Assembly: GCA_963727015.1 (NCBI GenBank)
Contig: CAVSEV010000004.1
Coordinates: 29,912-93,911 of the forward strand
Length of the DNA stretch: 64,000 nt
Direction: 5' to 3'
Source of the DNA: DATFVJ01 sp963727015
GTDB taxonomy: Bacteria; Actinomycetota; Actinomycetes; Streptosporangiales; Streptosporangiaceae
Every line of letters begins with the position of its first letter. The stretch's first letter is position 1. A program made the position numbers and the translations under genes. The notes beneath the pieces are model-generated. The model was not told the origin of the DNA, ran no database searches, and saw only the letters and a list, made by a program, of their open reading frames with translations. Below, piece after piece: positions 16,980 through 25,855 of this stretch.

Positions 16980-17046
16980 AGTACTCCCAGTACTCCCTGT
17001 GACCCCCCGGTCGTGACGCGGCCTCGGCCGTGATCCCTATCTGTGT

Positions 17047-17557
17047 CGGCACGGCGAGCCGCCTGACCCCGGGATCAAGCGATGGTCCCTTCGGCGCTGC
17101 CCACGATCGCAGCACCTCGCCTATTTGGAGGCGCACGTCGAAGTGCAGCGTGGTCGCGTCATGAACCTGTAATCACTCTTAGGGCGTATCACCGGTCCCG
17201 GCCACCCTGGCCCGGTGACACATAATGGGCCATTGTGTGTCAATCCTGACACCCTATGGGCCATCGTGTGCCATCGGCCGCGGGCAGCGCTGCGGCCGGT
17301 GGATCACACTGCAGCTGATGCTGCAGCTTTGTGGCCGCTGGGTGGGCAGCGTTGCGGCCGGTGAGCAACGTTGAGGCCGGTGAGCAGCGCCGCCGCCGAT
17401 GAGCGGCGCTGCGGCCAGTCGGCGACGTTGCGGCCGGAGGGAACGCTGCGCCTGATGGGTCACATTGCGGCTGATGGGTCACATTAGGGCTGATGGGTCA
17501 CACTGCGGCTGATGGCTAACAAGTGCGGCTGGCGGGTAGCACCCGTGCGCAGAGGGG
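17047..17557. repeat. Repeat-rich gene-free interval upstream of the DNA ligase gene
   Basis: About 510 bp lack a supported gene. From about 17255 to 17515 there are degenerate units built on GCGGCCGGTGAGCA. Near 17455-17515 come three to four copies of TGATGGGTCACATTGCGGC with a 19-bp period. A second short repeat, GGGCCATTGTGTGTCA, occurs near 17227 and 17255. The ligase promoter is presumably at the right end. Confidence 0.55.
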
Positions 17558-18523
17558 GTGGCTCTGATGGAGGACCTGCCGCGGATCAAGCCGATGATGG
17601 CGACGCTGACCCACGCATTGCCTGAGGACAAGGACCGCTACGGGTGGGAGCATAAATGGGACGGTGTGCGCGCGATCGCCTACGTCGCGGGCGGCGAGGT
17701 TCGCCTGCTGTCCCGTAACGACAAGGACATGACCCGGAGTTACCCGGAGCTGCGCGCGCTGGGCGGCCGTGTCGATGCGCCGGTGGTGCTCGACGGCGAG
17801 ATCGTCGCACTTCGCGACGGCCGGCCTGATTTCGGTGCCCTGCAGACCCGGATGCACGTCCGGCAGCCGCCACAGCGGCTGCTTGCCGCCGTGCCGGTTT
17901 CCTACTACGTGTTCGATCTGCTGCACCACGGCGACCGGTCGCTGCTTGGCGAGCCGTATACGGCACGCCGCGAGCAACTGGCGGGGCTCGCCCTCGACAC
18001 CGAGCCGGTCCGCACCCCGCCGTGGTACCCCGATAGCGCCGAGGACGTACTGGCGGCCAGCGTCGAGCGCGGCCTGGAAGGCGTCGTCGGCAAGCCCCTG
18101 ACGTCGCGGTACTACCCAGGCAAACGACGCGAATGGATCAAGGTAAAGAACGTCCGTCACCAGGAAGTCATCATCACCGGCTGGAAACCAGGCGAAGGCT
18201 CACGCGCTGGCATGATCGGCTCCCTGCTGCTTGGCATCTACGACCCGGACGGACGGCTGCGCTACGCCGGTCATGTCGGAACCGGCTTCACCGAGCCCAT
18301 GCTGCGCGATCTGGCGCAGCGGCTGCGCCCGCGCCACCGGCCCGACAGCCCCTTCGACGCCCCCCTGCCGCCACGGCACGGCCGCGACGCCCAATGGGCA
18401 GAACCCGAACTCGTCGGCGAGGTCGCCTTCACCGAATGGACCAGCGATGGCCTGCTGCGCCACCCGGCCTGGCGCGGACTTCGCCCGGACAAGGAACCCG
18501 CCGAGGTGCGTCGCGAGGACTGA
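17558..18523 (+). CDS. ATP-dependent DNA ligase (LigD ligase-domain type)
   Basis: The 321-aa product has the nucleotidyltransferase motif I as HKWDGVRAIAY near residue 31, with the adenylated Lys. Motif III is YYVFDLLHH, motif IV is EGVVGKPL, and motif V is REWIKVKNVR. A C-terminal OB-fold follows (GEVAFTEWTSDGLLRHPAWRGLR). This is the stand-alone ligase module of bacterial NHEJ LigD. No Ku, polymerase or nuclease domain is adjacent. The GTG at 17558 follows AGAGGGG; an ATG three codons later is possible. A second related ligase is at 48478-49551. Confidence 0.88.
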   Translation: MALMEDLPRIKPMMATLTHALPEDKDRYGWEHKWDGVRAIAYVAGGEVRLLSRNDKDMTRSYPELRALGGRVDAPVVLDGEIVALRDGRPDFGALQTRMHVRQPPQRLLAAVPVSYYVFDLLHHGDRSLLGEPYTARREQLAGLALDTEPVRTPPWYPDSAEDVLAASVERGLEGVVGKPLTSRYYPGKRREWIKVKNVRHQEVIITGWKPGEGSRAGMIGSLLLGIYDPDGRLRYAGHVGTGFTEPMLRDLAQRLRPRHRPDSPFDAPLPPRHGRDAQWAEPELVGEVAFTEWTSDGLLRHPAWRGLRPDKEPAEVRRED

Positions 18524-18632
18524 CGCGGCCATTTCCCCGGCCCGTGCGCTGGCGGCCGCTCCGGGCCGACGTGAGCAGCGGCGCGGCCAGCCGCACCATC
18601 GCGAGCGGATCGCGGCTAACGTGCCCAGTTGG

Positions 18633-18670
18633 CCGCGGCGGCACGCCCGGCCACGGGCGTGCCGCCGCGG
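18633..18670. terminator. Strong 16-bp stem between convergent genes, with an alternative arm
   Basis: CCGCGGCGGCACGCCC (18633-18648), a 6-nt loop and its exact complement (18655-18670) form a perfect hairpin between the convergent ligase and acyl-CoA synthetase genes. A second copy of the left arm sits at 18665-18680, overlapping the right arm, so two mutually exclusive hairpins are possible. Confidence 0.75.
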
Positions 18671-18692
18671 CGGCACGCCCGTGGCCGGGCGG

Positions 18693-20540
18693 TCATCTGG
18701 CGTACAGGGAGTCGATGACGTCGGCGTATTTGCGGTGGATGATCCGGCGTTTGAGTTTCAGGGTCGGGGTCAGTTCCTCGCTTTCCGGGGTCCATTCGTC
18801 CGGCAGCAGTTCCCAGTACTTGACCTGCTGGACGCGGGCCAGGTGCTGGTTCGCCGCGGCGACCGCCTCACCGGCCGCCTCGATCACCGCGGGGTGAGCG
18901 GCCAGCTCGGCCAGCGAGCCGGCCTCGATGCCGCGTGCCTTGGCCCAGGCGGGCGCGACCTCGCCGTCCAGCGCCAGCAGCGCCACCACGAAGGGCTGGC
19001 GGTCACCGAACGCGAGGGCCTGCCCGATCAGCGGGTGCGCCATCAGCAGGCCCTCGATCCCGGCCGGAGCGATGTTCTCGCCCCCGGCGGTGATGATGAG
19101 TTCCTTCTTGCGGTCGACCACCCGCAGGAACTGGTCCTCGTCCAGGGTGCCGATGTCGCCGGTGTGTACCCAGCCATCCGCGTCGAGCAGCGCGGCCGAC
19201 GCCTCCGGCAGGCCGAGGTAGCCGGGCGTGTCCACCGGCCCGCGGACCAAGATCTCGCCATCCGCGGCGATGGTGACTTCGATCCCGGGCAACGGCCGGC
19301 CCACCGTGCCCAGCCGGAACGCGGCCGGCGTGTTCGCGGTGACCGCCCCGGTGGTCTCCGTCATCCCGTACACATCCAAGATCTTCATGCCCAGCCCGGC
19401 GAAGAACCTGCCCACCTCCGGCGGCAGCGGAGCAGCCGCCGAAAACGTGGTGACTGCCTTGCCCAGGCCGAGCAGCGACCTGATGGGCCCCAGCACCGCC
19501 GCGTCGGCGCGCTCGAAGGCAGCGGCCACCTCAGGCGTCACCTTGTGGCCGAACTGGCATCCCTCCACGTACGCCCGGCCCGCGTCCATCGCCGCCGCCA
19601 CCGCGGCCTTCTTCGCCTCGTCCTGCTCGCCCGCCATCAACGCAACGATCCCGGCCTGCATCTTCTGCCAGACCCGCGGCACCCCGAACAACGAGGTCGG
19701 CTGCACCTGCTGCAGCGTGCCCAGAAGATCCTTCTGATCCGGGCAGAAATAAATATGCCCGCCCAAACGAACCGGCAAGTAGATCGTCAGCACCCGCTCG
19801 GCGATATGCGCCAGCGGCAGATAGGAGATCGACCGCAGCTCCGGCGGCATAGCCTCGGCCCGATCCATGCTGCCCGTCTCGAACAACATGTTACGGTGCG
19901 TGGTCACCACGCCCTTCGGGCTACCCGTCGTCCCCGACGTATACAAGATGGTCACCGGGTCATCCGGCGCCACCGCAGCCACCCGGGCCGCAACCACGGC
20001 CGGATCCGCCGCATAACGCTCGGCACCCAGCCGCACGAACTCCGCCCACGTCATGTACAGCTCGCCCGGCGGGCATACCGTTTCATCGAGAACGATGATC
20101 TTGTGCAGCCGGGGCAGCTGCTCCAGGACCGGCCGCCAGCGGCTCAGCTGATCCGCGCCATCGAGCACCGCCACCCGGGCCGCGCAGTCCGCTGCTACGT
20201 ACCCCACCTGTTCCGGCGCGAACGTCGCATACAACGTCACCGGCACCGCACCCGCATGCACCGCACCAAGATCAGCCAGCACATGCTCCACCCGGTTCGG
20301 CACCATCAACGCCACCCGGTCACCGTGCCGACAACCCAACGCGGCAAACCCAGCCGCAAGCTCCAGCACCCGCGGCCTGACCTGCGACCACGACAGGGTC
20401 TCCCACTCCCCGCCACCGCGATCGGAAAAAGCAGGCGCATCCCGATACACTTCCGCCGCCCGCTCAAGATCATCACACAGCGTCTTACCCTCGATCGACT
20501 GCTCGATCCGCGCCCGCTCCTCGAACATCTGGGCTGTCAT
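18693..20540 (-). CDS. Long-chain fatty-acid-CoA ligase (FadD15-like)
   Basis: The 615-aa product has the AMP-binding P-loop ILYTSGTTGSPKGVVTTHRN near residue 180 and the DVYGMTETTGAVTAN motif near 345. It also has GWVHTGDIGTLDEDQFLRVVDRKKELIITAGGENIAP and a C-terminal TPTLKLKRRIIHRKYADVID segment with the catalytic Lys. Its length and the LPLAHIAERVL motif fit long-chain acyl-CoA synthetases of the actinobacterial FadD15 group. It activates fatty acids for beta-oxidation or lipid synthesis. It is a single gene flanked by a strong terminator. Confidence 0.9.
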   Translation of the reverse strand: MTAQMFEERARIEQSIEGKTLCDDLERAAEVYRDAPAFSDRGGGEWETLSWSQVRPRVLELAAGFAALGCRHGDRVALMVPNRVEHVLADLGAVHAGAVPVTLYATFAPEQVGYVAADCAARVAVLDGADQLSRWRPVLEQLPRLHKIIVLDETVCPPGELYMTWAEFVRLGAERYAADPAVVAARVAAVAPDDPVTILYTSGTTGSPKGVVTTHRNMLFETGSMDRAEAMPPELRSISYLPLAHIAERVLTIYLPVRLGGHIYFCPDQKDLLGTLQQVQPTSLFGVPRVWQKMQAGIVALMAGEQDEAKKAAVAAAMDAGRAYVEGCQFGHKVTPEVAAAFERADAAVLGPIRSLLGLGKAVTTFSAAAPLPPEVGRFFAGLGMKILDVYGMTETTGAVTANTPAAFRLGTVGRPLPGIEVTIAADGEILVRGPVDTPGYLGLPEASAALLDADGWVHTGDIGTLDEDQFLRVVDRKKELIITAGGENIAPAGIEGLLMAHPLIGQALAFGDRQPFVVALLALDGEVAPAWAKARGIEAGSLAELAAHPAVIEAAGEAVAAANQHLARVQQVKYWELLPDEWTPESEELTPTLKLKRRIIHRKYADVIDSLYAR

Positions 20541-20812
20541 CGCGCGCCTCCTCCACGGGGATCCGGTCCTCGGGGAGCGCCGCCGGCCTGGGCAGACGCC
20601 GTACCCGATCCGCCGGTTGCCAGCTGGCGGCGCAACGGCCGACGTGGCACCCGACGTCGCCGGCCGCCGCCTGCCCGGCCACGAGGCCAGGCCTTCGACG
20701 ACGTCGGCTCACTCGGCCATCGTCACCTGCCGCCGAACGCGCTGTCACGGGGGTCGGGACCCTAGTTCGACCCTAGTCTGTCTGGGCCGCACCCGCCTTG
20801 CGCAGCCGGGCG

Positions 20813-21565
20813 TCAGCTCCCAGTGCTCCCGGTGCTCCCGGTTAGCTCTGGGGGCGCCGGCGAGGCGCCCGGGCCTACCTCGGCCTTGAGCGCGGCGAGT
20901 TCCTTGTCGACCTCCGCGGCCGACCCGACCTCGTCGAGTTCCTTCTGGATGTCGTCGGTGTCTCCCCCGACGTCTTCGAGTACCCCTGACTGGAGCAGCT
21001 CGTCGACCGCACCGGCGCGGGCCTGCATCGTGGCGATCTTGTCCTGGGCACGCTGGAGGGCCGCCCCCGAGTCGCCAAAGGTCGTCGAGATCCCCGCGAC
21101 GCTCTCGTCCACGGAGCTCTCGGCCTTCGCCGCGGTGTACTGGGCTTTCAGCACTTCCTTCTGCGTCCGGAACTGGTTCACCCTCTTCTGCAGCGCATCG
21201 AGGGTGTGCTCGAGCTTCTCCTCCTGCTCGGCGAGCTGCTCGCGCTGGGGCTCCATACCCGCGATCTGGGCCTGCGCAGCGGCCTTGCGGCACAGCGCCT
21301 CCTTGGCCAGATCCTCCTTGCCCTGGGAGAGCGCCGCCCTGGCCTGGTCCTGCAGGTGGTCCACCGAATGCTGGAGCTGCTGCTCCTGCAGCTCGATCTG
21401 CTTGCGCGACGCGGCGATTTCCACTAGCCCCCGGCGCACCTGGGTGATCTGATCGAGCATCTGCTCGTATGACAGATCGAGCATTTCGTCGGGCTTCTCG
21501 GCCGCGTCGAGCGCCTTGTTGGCCTTGGCCTGGACTATGTCATGGGCCCGCTGGAAGAGGGTCAT
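20813..21565 (-). CDS. pspA: PspA/IM30 family membrane-stress protein
   Basis: The 250-aa product is almost entirely coiled coil. It starts with an amphipathic helix, TLFQRAHDIVQAKANKALD, and the conserved DLSYEQMLDQITQVRRGLVEIA, typical of PspA/Vipp1 proteins that bind damaged inner membranes. The C-terminal 40 residues are acidic and end in a Thr/Gly/Ser repeat. The ATG at 21565 is the first Met at the canonical N-terminus and has GAGGAG upstream; the frame's upstream extension is not homologous. No PspB/C or ClgR gene is adjacent. Confidence 0.87.
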   Translation of the reverse strand: MTLFQRAHDIVQAKANKALDAAEKPDEMLDLSYEQMLDQITQVRRGLVEIAASRKQIELQEQQLQHSVDHLQDQARAALSQGKEDLAKEALCRKAAAQAQIAGMEPQREQLAEQEEKLEHTLDALQKRVNQFRTQKEVLKAQYTAAKAESSVDESVAGISTTFGDSGAALQRAQDKIATMQARAGAVDELLQSGVLEDVGGDTDDIQKELDEVGSAAEVDKELAALKAEVGPGASPAPPELTGSTGSTGS

Positions 21566-21779
21566 GTCGATCTGCTCCTCGTCGATGGTGGGCGGAGCCC
21601 GCGCCGATTCCGCTGCCAAACCGGCTCCGGGTCGATGCCGACGCTCGTACCGGCACGGGTACACCGCGGGTACCCCCGAGGTTACCGCCGGGGCAGCGGT
21701 TTCGGGTGAGCGGCCATTACAGCTGGTCACGAAGCGTACTGGAGCGTGTGGGCCGGCGTGGAACCGGCCGCGGGACCGG

Positions 21780-23300
21780 TCATGGCCGCTCGCCGGCCGA
21801 CGTTGTCCGCGGTACGCCCGGCGCCGCCGGTTCCTGCGATGACTGCATACCTTGCCCGGCAAGCAGCTTGAACCTGACCCGGGCTGCGGTGGCGGCAATT
21901 CCGAGCACGCCCGCTGGCGGCAGCAAGACCAGGGCGGGAAGCTGATAACGCCAGGAGAACTCGAACGCATCGGATGCCAGCAGGACCGCTAAGGCCGTGG
22001 CCGTGGCCAGCATGCATGCGCTCGCCAGCGACGTGTGTTCCCGGCGAGGACCGCCGGCGCCCCAGATTCCGGCCAGTCCCGCTATCGCGGCGATCGCGAG
22101 CACGGGGCCGGGAGTGTATCCGCCATGCAGCTGGTAGCCGCGGAGCATTGCCGCCAGCGGCCTGGTGACCGTTGGCGTGCCGCCGCCAGGCCTCAGCTGG
22201 GCGACGTAACGCGGGGTGATCAGCGGTGGATAGGTGGGATATGCGGTCTGAAACTGCCAGCGGCTGATCGGGGTGTCACCGGGGCTTTGCTGCCTGGTGA
22301 GAGCGAACAGCTTCACGAAGTCATGGTCGATACCGCCCGCGACGGCCAGCGGCTGCTGTCCGAGCACCGCGTGCTCGAAGCGCGCTGCCATAGCCTCGGT
22401 CGTGGTCCCTGGCGGCGGCCGGTAGCTCAGCAGCGGCCCGTCAGGCTGGCTGATGATCCCGTCGACACCCAACGCGGCCACCATCGGCGGTGACGGGCAC
22501 AGGGCGCGCTCATCCGGCGGAAGTCTGAGCGCCGCGCAGTTTGCGGCGGCAGCCACCCGCCCATAAAGGATGTAGGAGCTTCTCTGAGTGATCGCGAAGT
22601 GGCCGTTCGCCGTGCCTTGTGCCGTCATGTAGGCGAGCAACGGAATCGCGAAGCTGGCGGTGATCAGCGCGCCGTACGCGAGCCGGCGGCGCCATCCCAC
22701 CGCGCTCAAAAGCACGAACGCCAGCGCGGGGACGATGAGGACCTCGCCTACCTGGCGGACGTCGGCGGCGGCGCCCAGCACCAGGCCCGCCACACCGGGC
22801 AGCCAAGCCGCCGGTGCGCGTTGGCACAGCAGCAGTGCAAGGGCCGCCACGAGCAGTGCTTCGAACATCACGTCCGGCATGATCATCTGCTCGGCCTGCA
22901 GCTGATAGCCGTCCAGCAGGACCGGCGCCGCAGCCACCGCGGCCGCCCAGCGCCACATGCCACGGCGACGCAGGACCACATATAGCCCCAGCGCCATGGC
23001 CAAGCCGAGGATGTGCTGGGCCGCCGCGACGGCCGCGAGCCCGCCGGCACGCTGCAATGGCCACAGCAGCGCCCGGTAACCAAGCGGATCTTGGCCGTAG
23101 GAACCGCGGAGGTACCGGTCGGAGTCGGCGTACACCAACGCCGGCCGATAGGCGAGCTGGGTCACGATGCGAAGCGCCAGCCCAGCAGCAAGCAGAACCA
23201 CGAACAGCCAGTGACACCTCGCGGCCCGCGCTGCGGCGGCCACGGCCCGCGCGGGCACATGGCCCGCGCCGCGCGCGTACCCTGCCGCCAGCGCCAGCAC
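21780..23300 (-). CDS. Polytopic membrane protein, glycosyltransferase 39-like
   Basis: The product is about 500 aa with roughly ten hydrophobic segments. An early luminal loop has VYADSDRYLRGSYGQDPLGYRALLW, where the acidic DSD just after the first helix recalls the catalytic loop of GT-C/ArnT-type glycosyltransferases. A large extracytoplasmic loop lies between about residues 210 and 380, with further helices at the C-terminus. This family is common and uncharacterised in actinobacteria. The start is uncertain: GTG at 23300 or GTG at 23258 both precede the first helix, and neither has a clear ribosome-binding site. No substrate can be assigned. Confidence 0.68.
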   Translation of the reverse strand: MLALAAGYARGAGHVPARAVAAAARAARCHWLFVVLLAAGLALRIVTQLAYRPALVYADSDRYLRGSYGQDPLGYRALLWPLQRAGGLAAVAAAQHILGLAMALGLYVVLRRRGMWRWAAAVAAAPVLLDGYQLQAEQMIMPDVMFEALLVAALALLLCQRAPAAWLPGVAGLVLGAAADVRQVGEVLIVPALAFVLLSAVGWRRRLAYGALITASFAIPLLAYMTAQGTANGHFAITQRSSYILYGRVAAAANCAALRLPPDERALCPSPPMVAALGVDGIISQPDGPLLSYRPPPGTTTEAMAARFEHAVLGQQPLAVAGGIDHDFVKLFALTRQQSPGDTPISRWQFQTAYPTYPPLITPRYVAQLRPGGGTPTVTRPLAAMLRGYQLHGGYTPGPVLAIAAIAGLAGIWGAGGPRREHTSLASACMLATATALAVLLASDAFEFSWRYQLPALVLLPPAGVLGIAATAARVRFKLLAGQGMQSSQEPAAPGVPRTTSAGERP

Positions 23301-23371
23301 ACACGTATTTTCACGCGGCGTTCCAGCACCGCACGGACGAAAGACAAAAAATCCTGGCGACAGCGGGACTG

Positions 23372-23905
23372 TTACAAGCCGTCGAGGCTGGCAAGCCCGC
23401 CCTGCGCGCTGCACGGAACCGGCCCGGCGGCCGGGGCGCCCGGCGGGTGCCCGGCGGCGAGGCATTGCTGCCGGTGCAGCATCAACAGGATGAGCTCCAT
23501 CATCTCGGGCCGGTGGCTGCCGCGGGCCACGGCGAGCCATCGGGTTGCCTCGGCCATCATTGTGAGGTCGGTGCGCCGTGCCGGGTGACGTTCCGCGGCG
23601 GCACGGGTGCCAGCGGAGCGCTGGTCGATTAGCCGCCCGAGGAGTCCGGCGAGCCGCATGGCGGCGTCTGGGTGATCTGCCTCCGCGGCCCGGCGGAACC
23701 AGCTGATGGCTCCCTCGAGGTCGCCGAGGCGCTCGCAATCGTCGCCGAGGCGGAAGGCCGTTCCTGCGCGACCGGCGGACCCGCCGGGGACGACGGCCGG
23801 TCTAGAGTGCCGCGCTGCCCCGTCGTGCCCGGATCGCCCGCCCTCGGCGGGTACCTCGGCACGCGGCGCGTCGCCGCCGTGGCTGACGTTTATGGAGACT
23901 CCCAC
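23372..23905 (-). CDS. Small TPR/Sel1-like repeat protein
   Basis: The 177-aa product has a disordered Gly/Ala/Arg-rich N-terminus of about 50 residues. A TPR-like segment, AFRLGDDCERLGDLEGAISWFRRAA, is followed by DHPDAAMRLAGLLGRL, both with the canonical Gly/Ala spacing. A further helical segment is MMAEATRWLAVARGSHRPEMMELILL. The C-terminus is Pro/Gly-rich. Such proteins mediate protein contacts and often sit near regulators in actinobacteria. It probably starts with GTG at 23905, 15 bp after the small membrane-protein gene. Confidence 0.6.
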   Translation of the reverse strand: MGVSINVSHGGDAPRAEVPAEGGRSGHDGAARHSRPAVVPGGSAGRAGTAFRLGDDCERLGDLEGAISWFRRAAEADHPDAAMRLAGLLGRLIDQRSAGTRAAAERHPARRTDLTMMAEATRWLAVARGSHRPEMMELILLMLHRQQCLAAGHPPGAPAAGPVPCSAQGGLASLDGL

Positions 23906-23920
23906 CCGCCGCCGCCGGTG

Positions 23921-24058
23921 TCAGGCGGCGGTTATGCCGTCGAGGAACACGACAAGCGCAGCGAAGGTGGCGCTCGCGGTCAGGCGAGCCGCGGGCAGGG
24001 GCTTGTTATTTCCGGATTGAGACCTCTCGCCTGGATCGTGTGCCCGGCGTAGAGTCAT
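23921..24058 (-). CDS. Small single-pass membrane protein
   Basis: This 45-aa frame encodes a basic N-terminal half (MTLRRAHDPGERSQSGNNK) and a hydrophobic C-terminal helix (LTASATFAALVVFLDGITAA). GAGGAGG about 11 bp before the ATG at 24058 supports translation. It lies 15 bp upstream of the TPR gene in the same direction. No homologous function is known to me. Confidence 0.45.
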   Translation of the reverse strand: MTLRRAHDPGERSQSGNNKPLPAARLTASATFAALVVFLDGITAA

Positions 24059-24460
24059 GACTGCTCGAACCTCCTCGCGAGGTTTGAAAGAGATGGTGAC
24101 GGCTTCCTGTGACCGCAGGGAGCCGTTGCCGTATCTGGGGCAACAGCTCATTTCCGTCGAGTCACATCGTGGCGTTAAAGAAGATCAAATGCCAGCGCTA
24201 CACCGACATTTTCCCTGAATTCCGAATCTTGTGGTCACCGATTTACTATGCGTGATCGTATGACGTAGTTCATCTAACCAGCCTGTTCAGTGACGCTGAC
24301 CTGTCTTCTCGGGCGCCGGTTTAGACCCGGTTTAGCCAGCCACGCACTTATTGTGCAATTGCACGTGCAGCCGCAAGCACATTCGCGCCCGCAATTGCGG
24401 AGTCAATTTGTCCGATATCGCAGTAATGGTGATGAGAGGCGGCGGGCGCGCGCCGCTCGC
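24059..24460. other. Gene-free, lower-GC interval
   Basis: About 400 bp upstream of the small membrane-protein gene have no supported reading frame. The stretch 24190-24350 has clearly lower GC than its surroundings and probably holds promoters for the minus-strand genes to the left. No palindrome of note was seen. Confidence 0.4.
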
Positions 24461-24690
24461 AAACGCGGCACGCGCATGATCCCTAACGGCCGCCGCTGCG
24501 TGACACGCCACTCCGCACACGCGGCACGGGCATGATCCCTAACGGCCGCCGCGGCGTGACACCCCAATCCCCACACGCGGCACGGGCATGATCCCTAACG
24601 GCCGCCGCGGCGTGACACCCCAATCCCCACACGCGGCACGGGCATGATCCCTAACGGCCGCCGCGGCGTGACACACCACGCCGGGCACTC
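24461..24690. repeat. 56-bp tandem repeat, about four copies
   Basis: CATGATCCCTAACGGCCGCC begins units at 24475, 24531, 24587 and 24643, an exact 56-bp period. Two inner units are almost identical, while the outer ones have diverged. The unit carries the same TGATCC and TAACGGC blocks seen in other intergenic repeats of the window. Confidence 0.88.
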
Positions 24691-24872
24691 CCCCACGTTG
24701 CGATGCCCGCCAAATCCCCCGCGGGAATCGGGGTGACCGCTCGCGTGGTGGCGAGCGCGGCGCCGGCGTTCACCGCCGCCACGAAGCCGGGGCCGGGCCC
24801 GGGCCCGGCCCCACTTCAGCGAGCGGGGCAAGATGACGCAAGACCATGATCAGCTCCTGCCCCGTCAGCGGC

Positions 24873-25706
24873 TCAGGTCCTGAGCCCGGAGAACAAGTCA
24901 TCCTCGGGCACAGGCGCCCCGGTCGAATCGCTCGCCCTGATAAAACTCTCCCGGCCGAAGGCGGCTTCCCCGACTTCCGGCGGTATCTTGCTGAACCAGG
25001 AGTCATTGATCTGGCTGGCGTGCGCCAGCAGTGCGTCCCGCTTACGGCCGAGCACTGGCCGGATATCGACCGTGGTGGTAATGCGCTCCTCGGCCTCGGC
25101 CATCTGCTGCCGCATCTGAGGGCTGACGCTGCCGGGATCCGGGACGTCTTCGCCAAGTTCGCGCAGCGCCTCCCGTATCTTCTGCCAGTCGCTGCCGCGC
25201 ATCGCGGTGAAGTAGAGCTTGGCTGGGATGCCGGTGGCGGCCACGGCTGCGGTAGCCGCCTCGGCCGCGTGCACGTGGTCCGGGTGCTGGTAGGGGCCTT
25301 TTTCGTTATAGGTGACCACGACCTGCGGCCGGTACCGCTCGATCAGGCTGCCGATCCGGGCGGCCACATCGGCCGTGGGAACGTTGCAGAACGCCTCGGC
25401 GCGGTCCTTGTAGTCCCAGTCGGGCATGCCAGAGTCGTGGTAACCGAGCAGCTCAAGGTCGGCGACGCCGAGAATCTTGCAGGCCGCGCGCAGCTCGGCC
25501 AGCCGCAGCCGGGCCACCTCCTGCTCATCGTGCGCATCGTGACCGGGCTTGACCCCTCCCGGCGCATCTCCGAACTCACCATTCGTACAGGTCACAACGA
25601 CGGTGCGGACTCCCTGGTCGGAATAGGCAGCAAGCACACCGCCGGTGCTCGACGCCTCATCGTCGGGATGCGCATGCACGGCCATCAGGGTCAAGGTCTC
25701 TGGCAT
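24873..25706 (-). CDS. mca: Mycothiol S-conjugate amidase-like GlcNAc-deacetylase family protein
   Basis: The 277-aa product begins LTLMAVHAHPDDEASSTGG, the zinc-binding AHPDD motif of the LmbE/PIG-L family. It has the third zinc ligand in YQHPDHVHAAEA and a NGEFGDAP loop. Among actinobacterial paralogues, the length and the EKGPYQHPDH and GSDWQKIREAL segments fit Mca, which cleaves mycothiol S-conjugates for detoxification, better than MshB. The choice between the two is an inference. It is monocistronic; the next gene upstream starts over 1 kb away. Confidence 0.82.
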   Translation of the reverse strand: MPETLTLMAVHAHPDDEASSTGGVLAAYSDQGVRTVVVTCTNGEFGDAPGGVKPGHDAHDEQEVARLRLAELRAACKILGVADLELLGYHDSGMPDWDYKDRAEAFCNVPTADVAARIGSLIERYRPQVVVTYNEKGPYQHPDHVHAAEAATAAVAATGIPAKLYFTAMRGSDWQKIREALRELGEDVPDPGSVSPQMRQQMAEAEERITTTVDIRPVLGRKRDALLAHASQINDSWFSKIPPEVGEAAFGRESFIRASDSTGAPVPEDDLFSGLRT

Positions 25707-25855
25707 GCCTCAAGCCTGCCGGACAAACCCGATCCGGCCCAACTCGCCCCGCCGCCGCGTGGCGATGTCACACAGCGTCATGAACGGCACTGCCGCGCCG
25801 CCAAAGATCCACGGGACGCCCCAGCCGGGCGCGGCACGCTGGCAGGCTCGGGCGC

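Larger units (their letters stand above)
16625..17046. repeat. Segment bounded by 21-bp direct repeats that breaks the IS
   Basis: GGCC-A/G-TGATCCCTATCTGTGT occurs at 16625-16645 and again at 17026-17046, identical at 20 of 21 positions. The first copy ends the transposase reading frame. The roughly 380 bp between them hold a 63-bp palindromic element and a 17-bp minisatellite. It looks like an inserted or expanded repeat segment. Confidence 0.6.
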
